A DNA stretch of 38,120 nucleotides from Candidatus Parcubacteria bacterium (GCA_003599175.1 QZIY01000027.1:1-38120), one strand, 5' to 3'. Positions 7,844-14,754 are shown, counted from the stretch's first letter. Numbers and translations: made by a program. The notes: a model not told the origin generated them from the letters alone.

Positions 7844-8569
7844 TTATGCTAGAGACTTTATTTTCGTTTGGTGGGGGATAACTTTTTCCGTAGACCCGTA
7901 CTTGCTGATCCTGCACTCCCGACAGCGGTACTCTTGCCTGCGCGTCTTGCCGTTGGCCGAGTACACAAACCCACGCTTGTGGAATGAGGTCGAGCCGCAG
8001 ATACATCCATCACCGATGTTCGGATGGTTGATCATGTACGGTCGGAGCTTGAGATACACCTGCTCCAAGAGCACCACGTCCTGTTTGTTGTACGAGAGCA
8101 TCTTCTTCCAGGCTTTCTCATCCCCCGCAAGACATCCCTTCCATAGTGCCCAACCTCCTGTGTCCTCTTTCTGACCAAGACCGAGCATTTGTCCAAGATC
8201 GTTCAGTGAATTGCTTGGGAATCTAAAGTATTTCTTAGCCTCTAACTTAGTGTCTATGAACCGATAGTGTGAAGGTGGCTGTAGTCCTTCCTGTATGAAA
8301 AAGGCGTTCATGACCTTCACGTCGAAGGACTTGCCGTTGTGTGCGATCAAAATGTCAGCCTCGTCAGCCATATCCCACAACGCTTTCACTCGTTGTTTGT
8401 AGTTTAGTTCCGGCCCCACTATATGTACTTTCTTCTCGCCAAGTACCTTCCAGGCAAAGCATGCGAGTCTTGTGTGCTCGATTACTTCTAGCAGATTAGC
8501 TTCCCATTTTGGCCCCCATGTGTAGGCGACAATAGGGAGCGTTTCTAAATCGAATAGGATCGTTTTCAT
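7844..8569 (-). CDS. DnaQ-like 3'-5' exonuclease with C-terminal zinc ribbon
   Basis: This protein has 241 residues from the ATG at 8569, which overlaps the upstream stop. It has the RNase H-like exonuclease motifs: FDLETLP (Exo I, DxE) at residues 5-11, HNGKSFDVKV (Exo II) near residue 83, and YNKQDVVLLEQVY (Exo III, YxxxD) near residue 163. It resembles predicted 3'-5' exonucleases related to the proofreading domain of family B polymerases. Residues 193-230 add a zinc ribbon (CICG...CREC). No polymerase domain is attached, so it probably trims DNA ends or degrades host DNA during early replication. Confidence 0.85.
   Translation of the reverse strand: MKTILFDLETLPIVAYTWGPKWEANLLEVIEHTRLACFAWKVLGEKKVHIVGPELNYKQRVKALWDMADEADILIAHNGKSFDVKVMNAFFIQEGLQPPSHYRFIDTKLEAKKYFRFPSNSLNDLGQMLGLGQKEDTGGWALWKGCLAGDEKAWKKMLSYNKQDVVLLEQVYLKLRPYMINHPNIGDGCICGSTSFHKRGFVYSANGKTRRQEYRCRECRISKYGSTEKVIPHQTKIKSLA
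7846..7882 (-). promoter_or_regulatory. GTTATCCCC-class promoter candidate inside exonuclease 3' end
   Basis: GTTATCCCCC (7882-7873) is followed after 21 bases by TAGCAT (7851-7846), the same spacing as three other sites in this genome. The predicted start near 7839 gives a short leader containing AGGAGG before the ATG at 7817. Confidence 0.5.
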
Positions 8570-8844
8570 TCTTCTTCTATAAAGCCATTGTCCCAAAGTA
8601 CCTGTGTGAGCTGTTCCGAAATACTCTCCAGGAAGACGTGATCCAGCTGGGAGTTCATGACGTGCAGGATTTCATGTATGACCGTGCTGAGTGTCGTGGT
8701 GTCAGGAAGCCCGGTCTTTATGTGAATCTGGTGCCTTTCGTAGTTGGTCTGGCCCAGATCACCGTCATCGCTCCCCTCCCAATGCGGTGCGAATATCAGC
8801 TCGTACTCATGGGCTCCTATCTTCAACGTCTCGGGATAGGTCAT
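8566..8844 (-). CDS. Small HExxH zinc metallopeptidase-like protein
   Basis: This protein has 92 residues. STVIHEILHVMN (about residues 54-65) carries the zinc-binding HExxH helix, and a C-terminal helix contains ESISEQLTQVLWDNGF. Size and layout resemble compact phage proteins related to ImmA/SprT-like metallopeptidases. A second HEILH protein is encoded at 21127. The predicted promoter at 8851-8887 would start transcription on this ATG. It overlaps the exonuclease start by 4 bp. The substrate is unknown. Confidence 0.7.
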   Translation of the reverse strand: MTYPETLKIGAHEYELIFAPHWEGSDDGDLGQTNYERHQIHIKTGLPDTTTLSTVIHEILHVMNSQLDHVFLESISEQLTQVLWDNGFIEEE

Positions 8845-8850
8845 GGGTAT

Positions 8851-8887
8851 AGGCTAGCTTGCTTTCCTGCCCTTTTGTGGGGATAAC
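8851..8887 (-). promoter_or_regulatory. GTTATCCCC-class promoter, likely leaderless start
   Basis: GTTATCCCCA (8887-8878), 21 bases, then TAGCCT (8856-8851), then six bases to the ATG at 8844. There are exactly 33 bp between the 10-mer and ATG, as at 18241 and 37052. It lies in the 3' end of the upstream HNH gene. Confidence 0.6.
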
Positions 8888-9303
8888 AGATTTTCCAGTT
8901 CCACAGCCTTCTCCTCCCACTCCGCAAGGAATACCCTCGTTGCCTTGTGCGCCTTAGCCTCTCGTTCCCATGCCTGCACCTTCTCCCAGCGTTCTTCCCC
9001 GATCACGAGCCGGATGATGTGCCAGTACAGTGCCCCGTGCTGTTGCTTGAAGTAGAAATGATGCCGCTGACAGAGAAGTACGATATTATCCATGTCAGCA
9101 AAGCAAGCACTGTTCGCCCTCCCAACCAGGTGCTCTGCCTGGACCACGATCTGTCCATCCTTTCGGTATGGGCCGCATTCGAAGTATTTCTGGGGCAGAA
9201 GGTGCTCCTGTTGGCGCATGACGCACTCGCCGTCTCTCTTTATCGCGTTCAGGCGTAAGAGTTTCTGTATGCGCTCCTTCGCTTTTGTCTGAGCGGACTT
9301 CAT
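8854..9303 (-). CDS. HNH/NinG-like nuclease
   Basis: This protein has 149 residues. RDGECVMR begins a split Cys/His centre. VQAEHLVGR and NIVLLCQRHHFYFK supply the His-rich part typical of phage HNH/NinG-like proteins. A coiled helix forms the C terminus. ATG at 9303 overlaps the preceding gene by ATGA. NinG-type proteins act in recombination and may nick branched DNA, which would fit the RecB-like exonuclease and SSB-like genes upstream in this operon. The family assignment is from motif pattern, and activity is inferred. Confidence 0.65.
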   Translation of the reverse strand: MKSAQTKAKERIQKLLRLNAIKRDGECVMRQQEHLLPQKYFECGPYRKDGQIVVQAEHLVGRANSACFADMDNIVLLCQRHHFYFKQQHGALYWHIIRLVIGEERWEKVQAWEREAKAHKATRVFLAEWEEKAVELENLLSPQKGRKAS

Positions 9304-9629
9304 ACCGCCACCGGGATAGCAAGAACGGCCTTCTTCTTGGGCCGGAGCCGGTCTGCTTGTTTATATTCCGTGAGGAGCGGGTAGAACTGGCGTGGATTGG
9401 GGATCTCCCCCTCACCGTAGTAGGCCCTATAAAACACCTCCCACCGCTCCTGTGAACGAATCATCAGCCCGAACACCGTGCGTACTAAAACATCGCTCCA
9501 CCACCTGCATCGTTCTGAACACCACTTCCCGCCGTGATCCTCGCCGTAGTTAAACTCCATCCTGCACAGCTCGCAGATAGGAAACACCCGTCCCGCAACT
9601 AAGCACCGCCCACAGTCTGATTTATGCAC
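9300..9629 (-). CDS. Cys-rich zinc-binding protein
   Basis: This protein has 109 residues with a GTG start at 9629; the frame is closed by TGA just upstream. CGRC, CELC and WCSERC provide six Cys in the first 42 residues, enough for one or two zinc sites. The rest is aromatic and helical (WEVFYRAYYGEG). Its stop overlaps the HNH gene start. No family is recognised. Possible roles are nucleic-acid binding or cooperation with the HNH protein. Confidence 0.6.
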   Translation of the reverse strand: MHKSDCGRCLVAGRVFPICELCRMEFNYGEDHGGKWCSERCRWWSDVLVRTVFGLMIRSQERWEVFYRAYYGEGEIPNPRQFYPLLTEYKQADRLRPKKKAVLAIPVAV

Positions 9630-9704
9630 ATCTCAGGTGTCTATGGATAAGACCCCGAGCACCGTGTCTGAAGCCTACGTGAAATTCCTGAGAATACCTG
9701 TGGA

Positions 9705-10025
9705 TTACGTGTTCTTGAGTTCCTTCGTCAGCATGAAGTGCTGACTGGTGAGGACTTCCTGGATATGTTCGAGCCCTTTGATCGTGTTCTTCTTCCTGGT
9801 GAGGGTCTGTCCTTCCTCGGTAGCGTCCCACGCACGCTCACACTCGGCCTGGGACTTGTAGTTCTCTCGGTTAGCGGTCATCCAGACGGCTGCCTTGGCA
9901 GATAGATTCCCTACTTCCTCATAGAAGCGGTAGAGCCACACGGCACAGAAGTTTCGATACGAAGCGATCTCATCCCCTGAGAGACCTCCCTGCTCTACTC
10001 GATTAATGATCTGTTTGAACTCCAT
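9705..10025 (-). CDS. Early helical protein, unknown function
   Basis: This protein has 106 residues starting at ATG 10025, preceded by CATAGCTAT, nearly the same leader as the gene at 10290. It is predicted to be mostly helical (INRVEQGGLSGDEIASYRNF; KAAVWMTANRENYKSQ). No motif is recognised. It is followed by a 75-bp gap with no evident gene. Confidence 0.6.
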   Translation of the reverse strand: MEFKQIINRVEQGGLSGDEIASYRNFCAVWLYRFYEEVGNLSAKAAVWMTANRENYKSQAECERAWDATEEGQTLTRKKNTIKGLEHIQEVLTSQHFMLTKELKNT

Positions 10026-10029
10026 ATAG

Positions 10030-10290
10030 CTATGAGTTGTACAAGTACCCGGACTGTTCAAAGAACCACGCTTCCTGCATTCCTCGGCGGTTTGGGGAGG
10101 TAGCAGAAATCTGCACGTCCCTATGACCAGGCCGTGCAGGCTTCCGGCCCCCATCTTCGCTGATCCTCACGCTCGTACCCGATGGCAAGTACAGTTCATC
10201 GAGAACAGTGGCGTAAAGCCACCTCACGAACATGCGGGCATAGCCATCTTGTACCCGTATCCAGGGACTTTGCTTGAAAGGAAGTTTCAT
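10030..10290 (-). CDS. Early protein, unknown function
   Basis: This protein has 86 residues from ATG 10290, chosen because CTATAGCTAT directly precedes it, as in the next gene. An upstream ATG at 10323 would add 11 residues. The second half, GTSVRISEDGGRKPARPGHR, is basic and Gly/Pro-rich and may be an exposed loop. It ends FEQSGYLYNS. No family is recognised. Confidence 0.55.
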   Translation of the reverse strand: MKLPFKQSPWIRVQDGYARMFVRWLYATVLDELYLPSGTSVRISEDGGRKPARPGHRDVQISATSPNRRGMQEAWFFEQSGYLYNS

Positions 10291-10358
10291 ATAGCTATAG
10301 GTTAGGGGTGGGTTCTCTCTCATCCATATTCAAGTTAGTTAATTACCTTCTGTGGGTG

Positions 10359-10643
10359 CTATTTCTTTGGTACGAGCATCAACGTCGAGCGGTTCACCTT
10401 GAGAGGCAGCTTATTTTCCTCAAGGAGAGCTTCTATTGTTCGCGCCAAAAACATATCCGAGTGAGTAGACGGGTGGTGGTCAATAATTCTCTGTGATTGA
10501 CCCGTTCTAAGTACGGTTTCTATCAGAGCATAAGCAATGAGTGTGGAACGTCCGCTCGCTCTTTCACCCGTGTAGAGCCACTGCAACGCAGGCAAGTACT
10601 TCTTCTGTTCTTTGGTTAGAGTTAGTTTAATTTCTTTTCTCAT
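10359..10643 (-). CDS. Early protein, unknown function
   Basis: This protein has 94 residues, basic at the N terminus (MRKEIKLTLTKEQKKYL). A GERASGRST segment at about residue 26 faintly resembles a phosphate-binding loop but lacks the GK(S/T) Lys, so an ATPase call is not supported. Helices with FLARTIEALLEENKLP follow. The gene is preceded by a CCCCTAACCATCACCC junction element. Confidence 0.55.
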   Translation of the reverse strand: MRKEIKLTLTKEQKKYLPALQWLYTGERASGRSTLIAYALIETVLRTGQSQRIIDHHPSTHSDMFLARTIEALLEENKLPLKVNRSTLMLVPKK

Positions 10644-10658
10644 AGGACAGGGTGATGG

Positions 10659-10766
10659 TTAGGGGCCAACATAATCACAACCGTTGCAGTGGCGGCAGTA
10701 CATGATGTATGGGTATTCACTCCCGTACATTGAATGGAACCCAAGCCAGCAGAGTAGTTTCCTCAT
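10659..10766 (-). CDS. 35-residue CxxC microprotein
   Basis: The frame begins MRKLLCWLGFHSMYG and ends CRHCNGCDYVGP, the pattern of tiny zinc-binding phage proteins that open with an amphipathic KLLCWLG helix. It follows the previous stop by one base and is probably coupled to it. Confidence 0.5.
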   Translation of the reverse strand: MRKLLCWLGFHSMYGSEYPYIMYCRHCNGCDYVGP

Positions 10767-10767
10767 A

Positions 10768-10935
10768 TCATTTCTCTTTAGTACCCTCTTGGGTGTCCTT
10801 GATAAACACTTTCAAGGTGCGCCCGTCGTCCTGCACGTCCGTGACTACCTCAATATCATCCTCCCACGCGACGAACACCCGGCCGCCGCCGTATCGCTTC
10901 TCTTTCGTCCAGTCGATTACTTCGATGCGGTTCAT
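10768..10935 (-). CDS. Small early protein, unknown function
   Basis: This protein has 55 residues, a beta-rich sequence with MNRIEVIDWTKEKRYGGGRV and DDGRTLKVFIKDT. ATG overlaps the upstream stop as ATGA, which is the main evidence that it is translated. No family is recognised. Confidence 0.5.
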   Translation of the reverse strand: MNRIEVIDWTKEKRYGGGRVFVAWEDDIEVVTDVQDDGRTLKVFIKDTQEGTKEK

Positions 10936-11084
10936 ACGCTCTGGTCATTAGTGTGGTCGTTCTGGGAGAGGGAGCGGAGACGTTTCTCGGCCTTATACAT
11001 CTCCCGTAGCACAACCTCCTTCTCCCTCGGCCCGCTCCGTAGAAGAAGCTCGCGGACGGCTTGTAGTTTCTCGTTGTTAGTCAT
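10932..11084 (-). CDS. Small helical early protein
   Basis: This protein has 50 residues, charged and helical (LQAVRELLLRSGPREKEVVL). Its ATG lies inside the end of the previous gene (8-bp overlap) and its stop overlaps the next start. The function is unknown. Confidence 0.5.
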   Translation of the reverse strand: MTNNEKLQAVRELLLRSGPREKEVVLREMYKAEKRLRSLSQNDHTNDQSV

Positions 11085-11376
11085 GGTTGCGGAAGGTTTT
11101 GAAGGCATTGTCTACTTCCTCGTCACGCCGGAGATAGCCACCGTAGTATTTTTCTCGACCCATTTCTGCAACAAGCACGTCTGCATCTTCAGGAGTGATA
11201 CGTATGCGTACACTCTCCTCAACGGCAGAGACGACTTTTTCGATGAGGGTGTCGAGGAACTGCTGCACCTCGTGATACTGCGGCCCGGAAAGGTGCGTCG
11301 CCCAATCCGCAACTCGTGCCTCCTCCCGCGCATCCCGCTGCAACTGTTTTAGGTTCATAGTGTTCTTGTGTGGCAT
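11077..11376 (-). CDS. Early protein, unknown function
   Basis: This protein has 99 residues from ATG 11376; ATG 11358 (MNLKQLQRDAREEAR) is an equally good start. It is mostly helical, with a heptad-like EVQQFLDTLIEKVVSAVEE and a basic C terminus. No family is recognised. Confidence 0.55.
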   Translation of the reverse strand: MPHKNTMNLKQLQRDAREEARVADWATHLSGPQYHEVQQFLDTLIEKVVSAVEESVRIRITPEDADVLVAEMGREKYYGGYLRRDEEVDNAFKTFRNHD

Positions 11377-11388
11377 GGTGGTGTGGGT

Positions 11389-11565
11389 CTATTTGCACCT
11401 GATAATGCGGAAGCCGTCCGCAGCCTCGACGGTGCAGCGATTTCCGTCTACCGCCACATCCCCACTATCAAACACCGTGGCGGTGTATAGAGGCTCTCTC
11501 GTGTAGTACGCCAGTGCGATGAGGAACAGCACGATAACCAGCACAGCGACGAATGATTTCTCCAT
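11389..11565 (-). CDS. Small single-pass membrane protein
   Basis: This protein has 58 residues. Residues 5-20 (FVAVLVIVLFLIALAY) form a membrane segment, followed by a short polar domain with two Cys (NRCTVEAADGFRIIRC) that could form a disulfide outside the membrane. The gene is preceded by the junction element CTCTAACCACTATC. It might be an exclusion factor or envelope protein, but nothing confirms this. Confidence 0.5.
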   Translation of the reverse strand: MEKSFVAVLVIVLFLIALAYYTREPLYTATVFDSGDVAVDGNRCTVEAADGFRIIRCK

Positions 11566-11579
11566 ACGTCAGATAGTGG

Positions 11580-12158
11580 TTAGAGCTTTTCTGCCTCTGC
11601 CTTCAGCTCGTTCGCCTTGGCTATCAGTTCATCGGCTTTGGAAAGGAGTGCGGTCTTCTGCTCATTGTCCTCACCAAGTTCGATGTCTCCTTTGCCGATG
11701 AGGTAGTTTCCGTTCTCTATTTCAATCTCCTGCACATTCTCTCCTGACCATTTGATGCCGAAGAATAGACCTGCCTTGAGTTTTAATGTGCCGAAGACCC
11801 ACGCGTTGCCGAAGACCCACGCGTTGCCGAAGACCCGCGCGTTGCCGAAGACCCGCGCGTTGCCGAAGACACACGCGTCGCCGTAGACCTGCGCGTTGCC
11901 GAAGACCTGCGCGTCGCCGTAGACCTGCGCGTTGCCGGAGACCCGCGCGTCGCCGTAGACCCACGCGTTGCCGAAGACCCACGCGTTGCCGAAGACCCAC
12001 GCGTTGTCCTCTACCGACAAGTTCGCTTCTTCTTCGATGTACCCGCCCTTCTCACCCTTTCTCGCGTCACCGAAGTCTTTGAGTGCTTCCACTTGGAACA
12101 GTGGTTTGCCGAACGGAGATACCTTATCTGACTTGATGAGCTTGTATTTGGTATTCAT
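11580..12158 (-). CDS. Hexapeptide-repeat (left-handed beta-helix) protein
   Basis: This protein has 192 residues. Residues 51-122 hold twelve perfect-length hexapeptides of form (N/D)A(W/R/Q/C)V(F/Y/S)G, which predict a short left-handed beta-helix. The N terminus has KPLFQVEALKDFGD and GEKGGYIEEEANLS, as in phage repeat proteins of this sort. The C terminus is a Lys/Glu/Ala coiled coil (ADELIAKANELKAEAEKL) that could trimerise the helix. An early-operon position argues against a fibre role. The function is unknown; such proteins are common in phages without a known job. Confidence 0.75.
   Translation of the reverse strand: MNTKYKLIKSDKVSPFGKPLFQVEALKDFGDARKGEKGGYIEEEANLSVEDNAWVFGNAWVFGNAWVYGDARVSGNAQVYGDAQVFGNAQVYGDACVFGNARVFGNARVFGNAWVFGNAWVFGTLKLKAGLFFGIKWSGENVQEIEIENGNYLIGKGDIELGEDNEQKTALLSKADELIAKANELKAEAEKL
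11791..12006. repeat. Twelve tandem 18-bp repeats
   Basis: The unit CCGAAGACCCACGCGTTG and variants recur 12 times in exactly 216 bp and encode the hexapeptide array. Near-identical end copies and more diverged middle copies suggest recent expansion or contraction by slippage. Confidence 0.9.
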
Positions 12159-12206
12159 GTGATAGTGGTTAGAGGTGTTTATCTTTCGCAGATCTTCGTG
12201 GCTAAT

Positions 12207-12473
12207 TTAAGAAGATACTGGGGTGATTACTTCGTGTTTGACTTTTACACCTGGGAACTTTTCACAGCCTCCGGCAACCCAATCCATAAAATCCTCGTAT
12301 TTGCCGTCCGATACCCCATATTTTCTTTTTAGCTTACCTTCCAGGTAATCGTACCCAATCCATCCAAATCTCCCGGTTGGGATTTCAGAACGCTGGGGGT
12401 CTTTCCAATACGCTTCCTTACGCACAGCCTGGTCTTCCTTCCATTCATTCCAAAGTTTTATTTCTTTCTCCAT
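12207..12473 (-). CDS. Early protein, unknown function
   Basis: This protein has 88 residues. It is charged and aromatic (LWNEWKEDQAVRKEAYW; GRFGWIGYDYLEGKLKRKYG) with DFMDWVAGGCEKF near the end. It starts after a CCCCCTAAATCACCCC junction. No family is recognised. This section is richer in A+T than the virion genes. Confidence 0.55.
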   Translation of the reverse strand: MEKEIKLWNEWKEDQAVRKEAYWKDPQRSEIPTGRFGWIGYDYLEGKLKRKYGVSDGKYEDFMDWVAGGCEKFPGVKVKHEVITPVSS

Positions 12474-12497
12474 AGTAGTAGGGGTGATTTAGGGGGA

Positions 12498-12878
12498 TTA
12501 CTGGGAAATCAGGCCAAATGGCATTTCGTGAGCGAGCTGTTTCTTAAGGTGTTCGCGCAAGTTTCCTCGCTTGTAGTAGTTTTCTTCTTCTGGTACGGCT
12601 TCTACCACCTCATCGAGACTCCCCTTCTTAACGAGACTTGCTGACGCCTGACAATCCCATCCGGTGTAGTCACAGCCGCCTGAAATATATGCGTGTTCAC
12701 CGTCTTTCATAAGCACAATATAGTGCCAGTCTGCGCCGTCATTTTCTCCGTAGACGGCCGCAAGGACGTTATCAATATCGTTTTTGTCAACATTGGCCAG
12801 TAAACACATTTCCTTTAAGTCCCAGTCAATCTCACGTTTTTCTTCGGCATTCTGCTCTATAATTTCTTTGTTCGTCAT
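12498..12878 (-). CDS. Early protein, unknown function
   Basis: This protein has 126 residues from ATG 12878, preceded by TACTGTAT. An acidic helical N terminus (IIEQNAEEKREIDWDLKEM) is followed by DWHYIVLMKDGEHAYISGGCDYTGWDC, described here only by its key Trp, Gly-Gly-Cys and Trp-Asp-Cys positions. A Lys/Glu-rich helix ends the protein. It looks like a single small alpha/beta domain. The function is not recognised. Confidence 0.6.
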   Translation of the reverse strand: MTNKEIIEQNAEEKREIDWDLKEMCLLANVDKNDIDNVLAAVYGENDGADWHYIVLMKDGEHAYISGGCDYTGWDCQASASLVKKGSLDEVVEAVPEEENYYKRGNLREHLKKQLAHEMPFGLISQ

Positions 12879-12895
12879 ATACAGTAGGGGGATGA

Positions 12896-13048
12896 TTAGT
12901 GTAAGGAGAAAAGCATCATTGCCAGACCAAGAAGATACGTAACAGTTGCGGGAGTTGCAGGGTCGCTGAATTTCACACCTTTCGAGCCTATATATCCGAA
13001 TATTGCGAAGAAAAGTCCACTCACAAACAACCCAATTTGAATCTCCAT
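12896..13048 (-). CDS. 50-residue two-pass membrane protein
   Basis: The frame opens MEIQIGLFVSGLFFAIFGYI, has a polar turn (SKGVKFSDPATP) and a second segment (VTYLLGLAMMLFSL). Its size and topology resemble small phage membrane effectors or antiholins. It lies between two early genes without overlap. The function is unknown. Confidence 0.5.
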   Translation of the reverse strand: MEIQIGLFVSGLFFAIFGYIGSKGVKFSDPATPATVTYLLGLAMMLFSLH

Positions 13049-13062
13049 AAGTAAGAAGTTGA

Positions 13063-13359
13063 TTAAGAGTTCTCTTTAGAGAGGAGTTCAGCGATGATAG
13101 GTTTGCATTTCTTAACCTGCTCATCGAAGATTTTTGATAGGTCGTCGCTCGTAAATTCATCAACAATATCTCCGATAGGCGTATCTCTCGTTGCAGTATT
13201 TAAGCCGACAGCCATGAACGGTATGTGCGTCTTACGGCCATTTGGATGGGTGTAAATCATCTCAAAGGCGTTTCTCAAGAATCCCCAATCATCCCGATAC
13301 TGTCTGTACTCTAGTCGCCACTCACCCTGACTTACTGTTTTCGTTTTTTCTTGTCTCAT
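13063..13359 (-). CDS. Early protein, unknown function
   Basis: This protein has 98 residues. The first half looks like antiparallel strands (GEWRLEYRQYRDDWGFL; FEMIYTHPNGRKTHIPF), the second like helices with a Lys/Cys stretch. ATG overlaps the upstream stop by 4 bp. No family is recognised. Confidence 0.55.
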   Translation of the reverse strand: MRQEKTKTVSQGEWRLEYRQYRDDWGFLRNAFEMIYTHPNGRKTHIPFMAVGLNTATRDTPIGDIVDEFTSDDLSKIFDEQVKKCKPIIAELLSKENS

Positions 13360-13694
13360 ACAAGTAGTTCTTTAGAAGGGAGGGTTGGTGACTCTTTCCC
13401 GGCGATCTGCGCGGTCACGCGGTCTTTCGTTTCCCCGAGAAAGAGCTTGTGGTCTTTATCCGTGTCCCGAAGTTCCTCATAGTCCTCCCCGGTGAGCTGA
13501 TAGTCTCGGTGGAAACCTGCCGCACGCTGGAGGTCAGGAAGAATGGCCTGGATGTGGTTCCCCGAGACCGTTCCCTCTCTGAACACACCGACCTTCCCGG
13601 TAATCTGCGCCCGGATAGCTGTCGGCAGTTCGGTTTCATCAACAGAGATGAAGTCGTCTTTGCCATAGCCAATTTTCACGCGAAAATATTTCAT
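13356..13694 (-). CDS. Early protein next to replication initiator, unknown function
   Basis: This protein has 112 residues starting MKYFRVKIGYGKDDFISVDE. Its ATG overlaps the stop of the initiator gene, so it is probably co-translated with it. The N-terminal half appears beta-rich and contains AIRAQITGKVGVFREG, and the rest is charged helix. No known loader motif such as a Walker box is present. A role in replication is inferred only from coupling. Confidence 0.55.
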   Translation of the reverse strand: MKYFRVKIGYGKDDFISVDETELPTAIRAQITGKVGVFREGTVSGNHIQAILPDLQRAAGFHRDYQLTGEDYEELRDTDKDHKLFLGETKDRVTAQIAGKESPTLPSKELLV

Positions 13695-14488
13695 GCAAGT
13701 CCCTTACCGCTAGTAACTTCCCTCTGTTGTCTGTACCTGATCCACGCCGCCTCTAGCTTCGCCCACTTCTCTTTCAGGTCATTAGGAGAGTTAATCGAAG
13801 GGAAATAGGGCTGTCGGTTGGTCTGCGGGAGTAGCTTTACGACCGCCAGAACCTTCTCAAGTCCGTACTCGGCTATCAAAAACAGGCAGGCCGCGCGTTG
13901 TGTTTTATTGCCGTAGTACGTCTTGTTCTTCGGATCTACTTCCTCGAATGACTTAATGATCGAGCTGACGAGTTCGTGCTCCCCGCGCCCCGCGCTAGTT
14001 GTAGTGTCTTCTGTAGTGTCTTGTAGTGTCTTATTAGGTGGTTCACTTTTGGGACAGCTGGTCCCATTTTTGGGACTACGAGTCCCATATTTGGGACGAG
14101 ATTCGCCCTTCAGTCCCATTTTTGCGACAAGTTTCCCAAACTTCTTATGCGCCTTGATGACCGTGATGACGCTCCCGTGCGGAGCCTGTATAAGATTTAT
14201 GTAGCCTTGATCCTCTAGGTTCTTGAGCCACCTGAAATAGGTGCTGCGGCCCACCCCTAGTTCTTCCTTGACTTCCTCATACGTCACCGGCTTCCCCCCT
14301 AATACCTTTCCAAGCCCCTCCTCACTTATCGAGGTCATCTTGTCGATGAGCCACATATAGAGCCATACGGAAATCCCCATCCGCTCGATGTGCTTGGGAT
14401 CGAGCAAGTCGTTCTTGATGGTGATTCCGTATCCCTTCATAATGTGCAGTTGGCTTGACGGGCTTGTAACTACAGATTCACTACTCAC
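13691..14488 (-). CDS. Phage replication initiator (O/DnaD-like)
   Basis: This protein has 265 residues from GTG 14488 (directly after the upstream TGA); ATG 14440 is an alternative. Residues 20-115 form a winged helix: a helical MGISVWLYMWLIDKM, then VTYEEVKEELGVGRSTYFRWL as the HTH and a wing SVITVIKAHK. A Ser/Pro/Lys linker with 7-residue repeats (PKYGTRS, PKNGTSC, PKSEPPN) is encoded by the DNA iterons. The C-terminal helical domain ends NSPNDLKEKWAKLEAAWIRY, as in DnaD-like or loader-binding phage initiators. The family's job is origin binding and helicase recruitment. The origin is probably inside this gene, as in lambda O. Confidence 0.75.
   Translation of the reverse strand: MSSESVVTSPSSQLHIMKGYGITIKNDLLDPKHIERMGISVWLYMWLIDKMTSISEEGLGKVLGGKPVTYEEVKEELGVGRSTYFRWLKNLEDQGYINLIQAPHGSVITVIKAHKKFGKLVAKMGLKGESRPKYGTRSPKNGTSCPKSEPPNKTLQDTTEDTTTSAGRGEHELVSSIIKSFEEVDPKNKTYYGNKTQRAACLFLIAEYGLEKVLAVVKLLPQTNRQPYFPSINSPNDLKEKWAKLEAAWIRYRQQREVTSGKGLA
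14049..14118. repeat. 21-bp iterons, candidate replication origin
   Basis: TGGGAC occurs at 14050, 14071 and 14092, exactly 21 bp apart. GTCCCA occurs at 14061, 14082 and 14113. The first two pairs form inverted repeats TGGGAC-N5-GTCCCA separated by T-rich spacers (TTTT). Phased inverted iterons inside an initiator gene are the layout of lambda-type origins. Confidence 0.7.
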
Positions 14489-14752
14489 TCATAACGCTAG
14501 ATGATTGAGTCCCCATACCTTCACAGTCATGCCCGTTATAGGGTCTTTCACCTTTCCCATCTCGATAATCCCGTCTAAGTCGTTCCTTCTCGCACTTACT
14601 ACACTCGGAGCCTCCCACATCAACCTCCTGCACGCTTCTCTGTCACTCATCGGTCCCTGTTCGATGTACAGTCGAAGCAGGGACTGACACATAACCTCCC
14701 TCGTACTAGCGATGTCGTGGTATGCACGAATGCTGGTAGAGGTGGCGGTCAT
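14489..14752 (-). CDS. Small winged-helix DNA-binding protein
   Basis: This protein has 87 residues. VMCQSLLRLYIEQGPMSD leads into the HTH DREACRRLMWEAPSVVSARR (helix 3 with SARRNDL), followed by a wing IIEMGKVKDPITGMTVKVW. This compact fold is common in phages next to recombination or SSB genes. It starts 2 bp after the SSB-like gene and abuts the initiator. It is probably a regulator or replication accessory. The target is unknown. Confidence 0.65.
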   Translation of the reverse strand: MTATSTSIRAYHDIASTREVMCQSLLRLYIEQGPMSDREACRRLMWEAPSVVSARRNDLDGIIEMGKVKDPITGMTVKVWGLNHLAL

Positions 14753-14754
14753 GG

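Noticed and set aside
10359-10643. P-loop ATPase from GERASGRST
   Set aside because: It lacks the invariant Lys of GK(S/T), and there is no Walker B.
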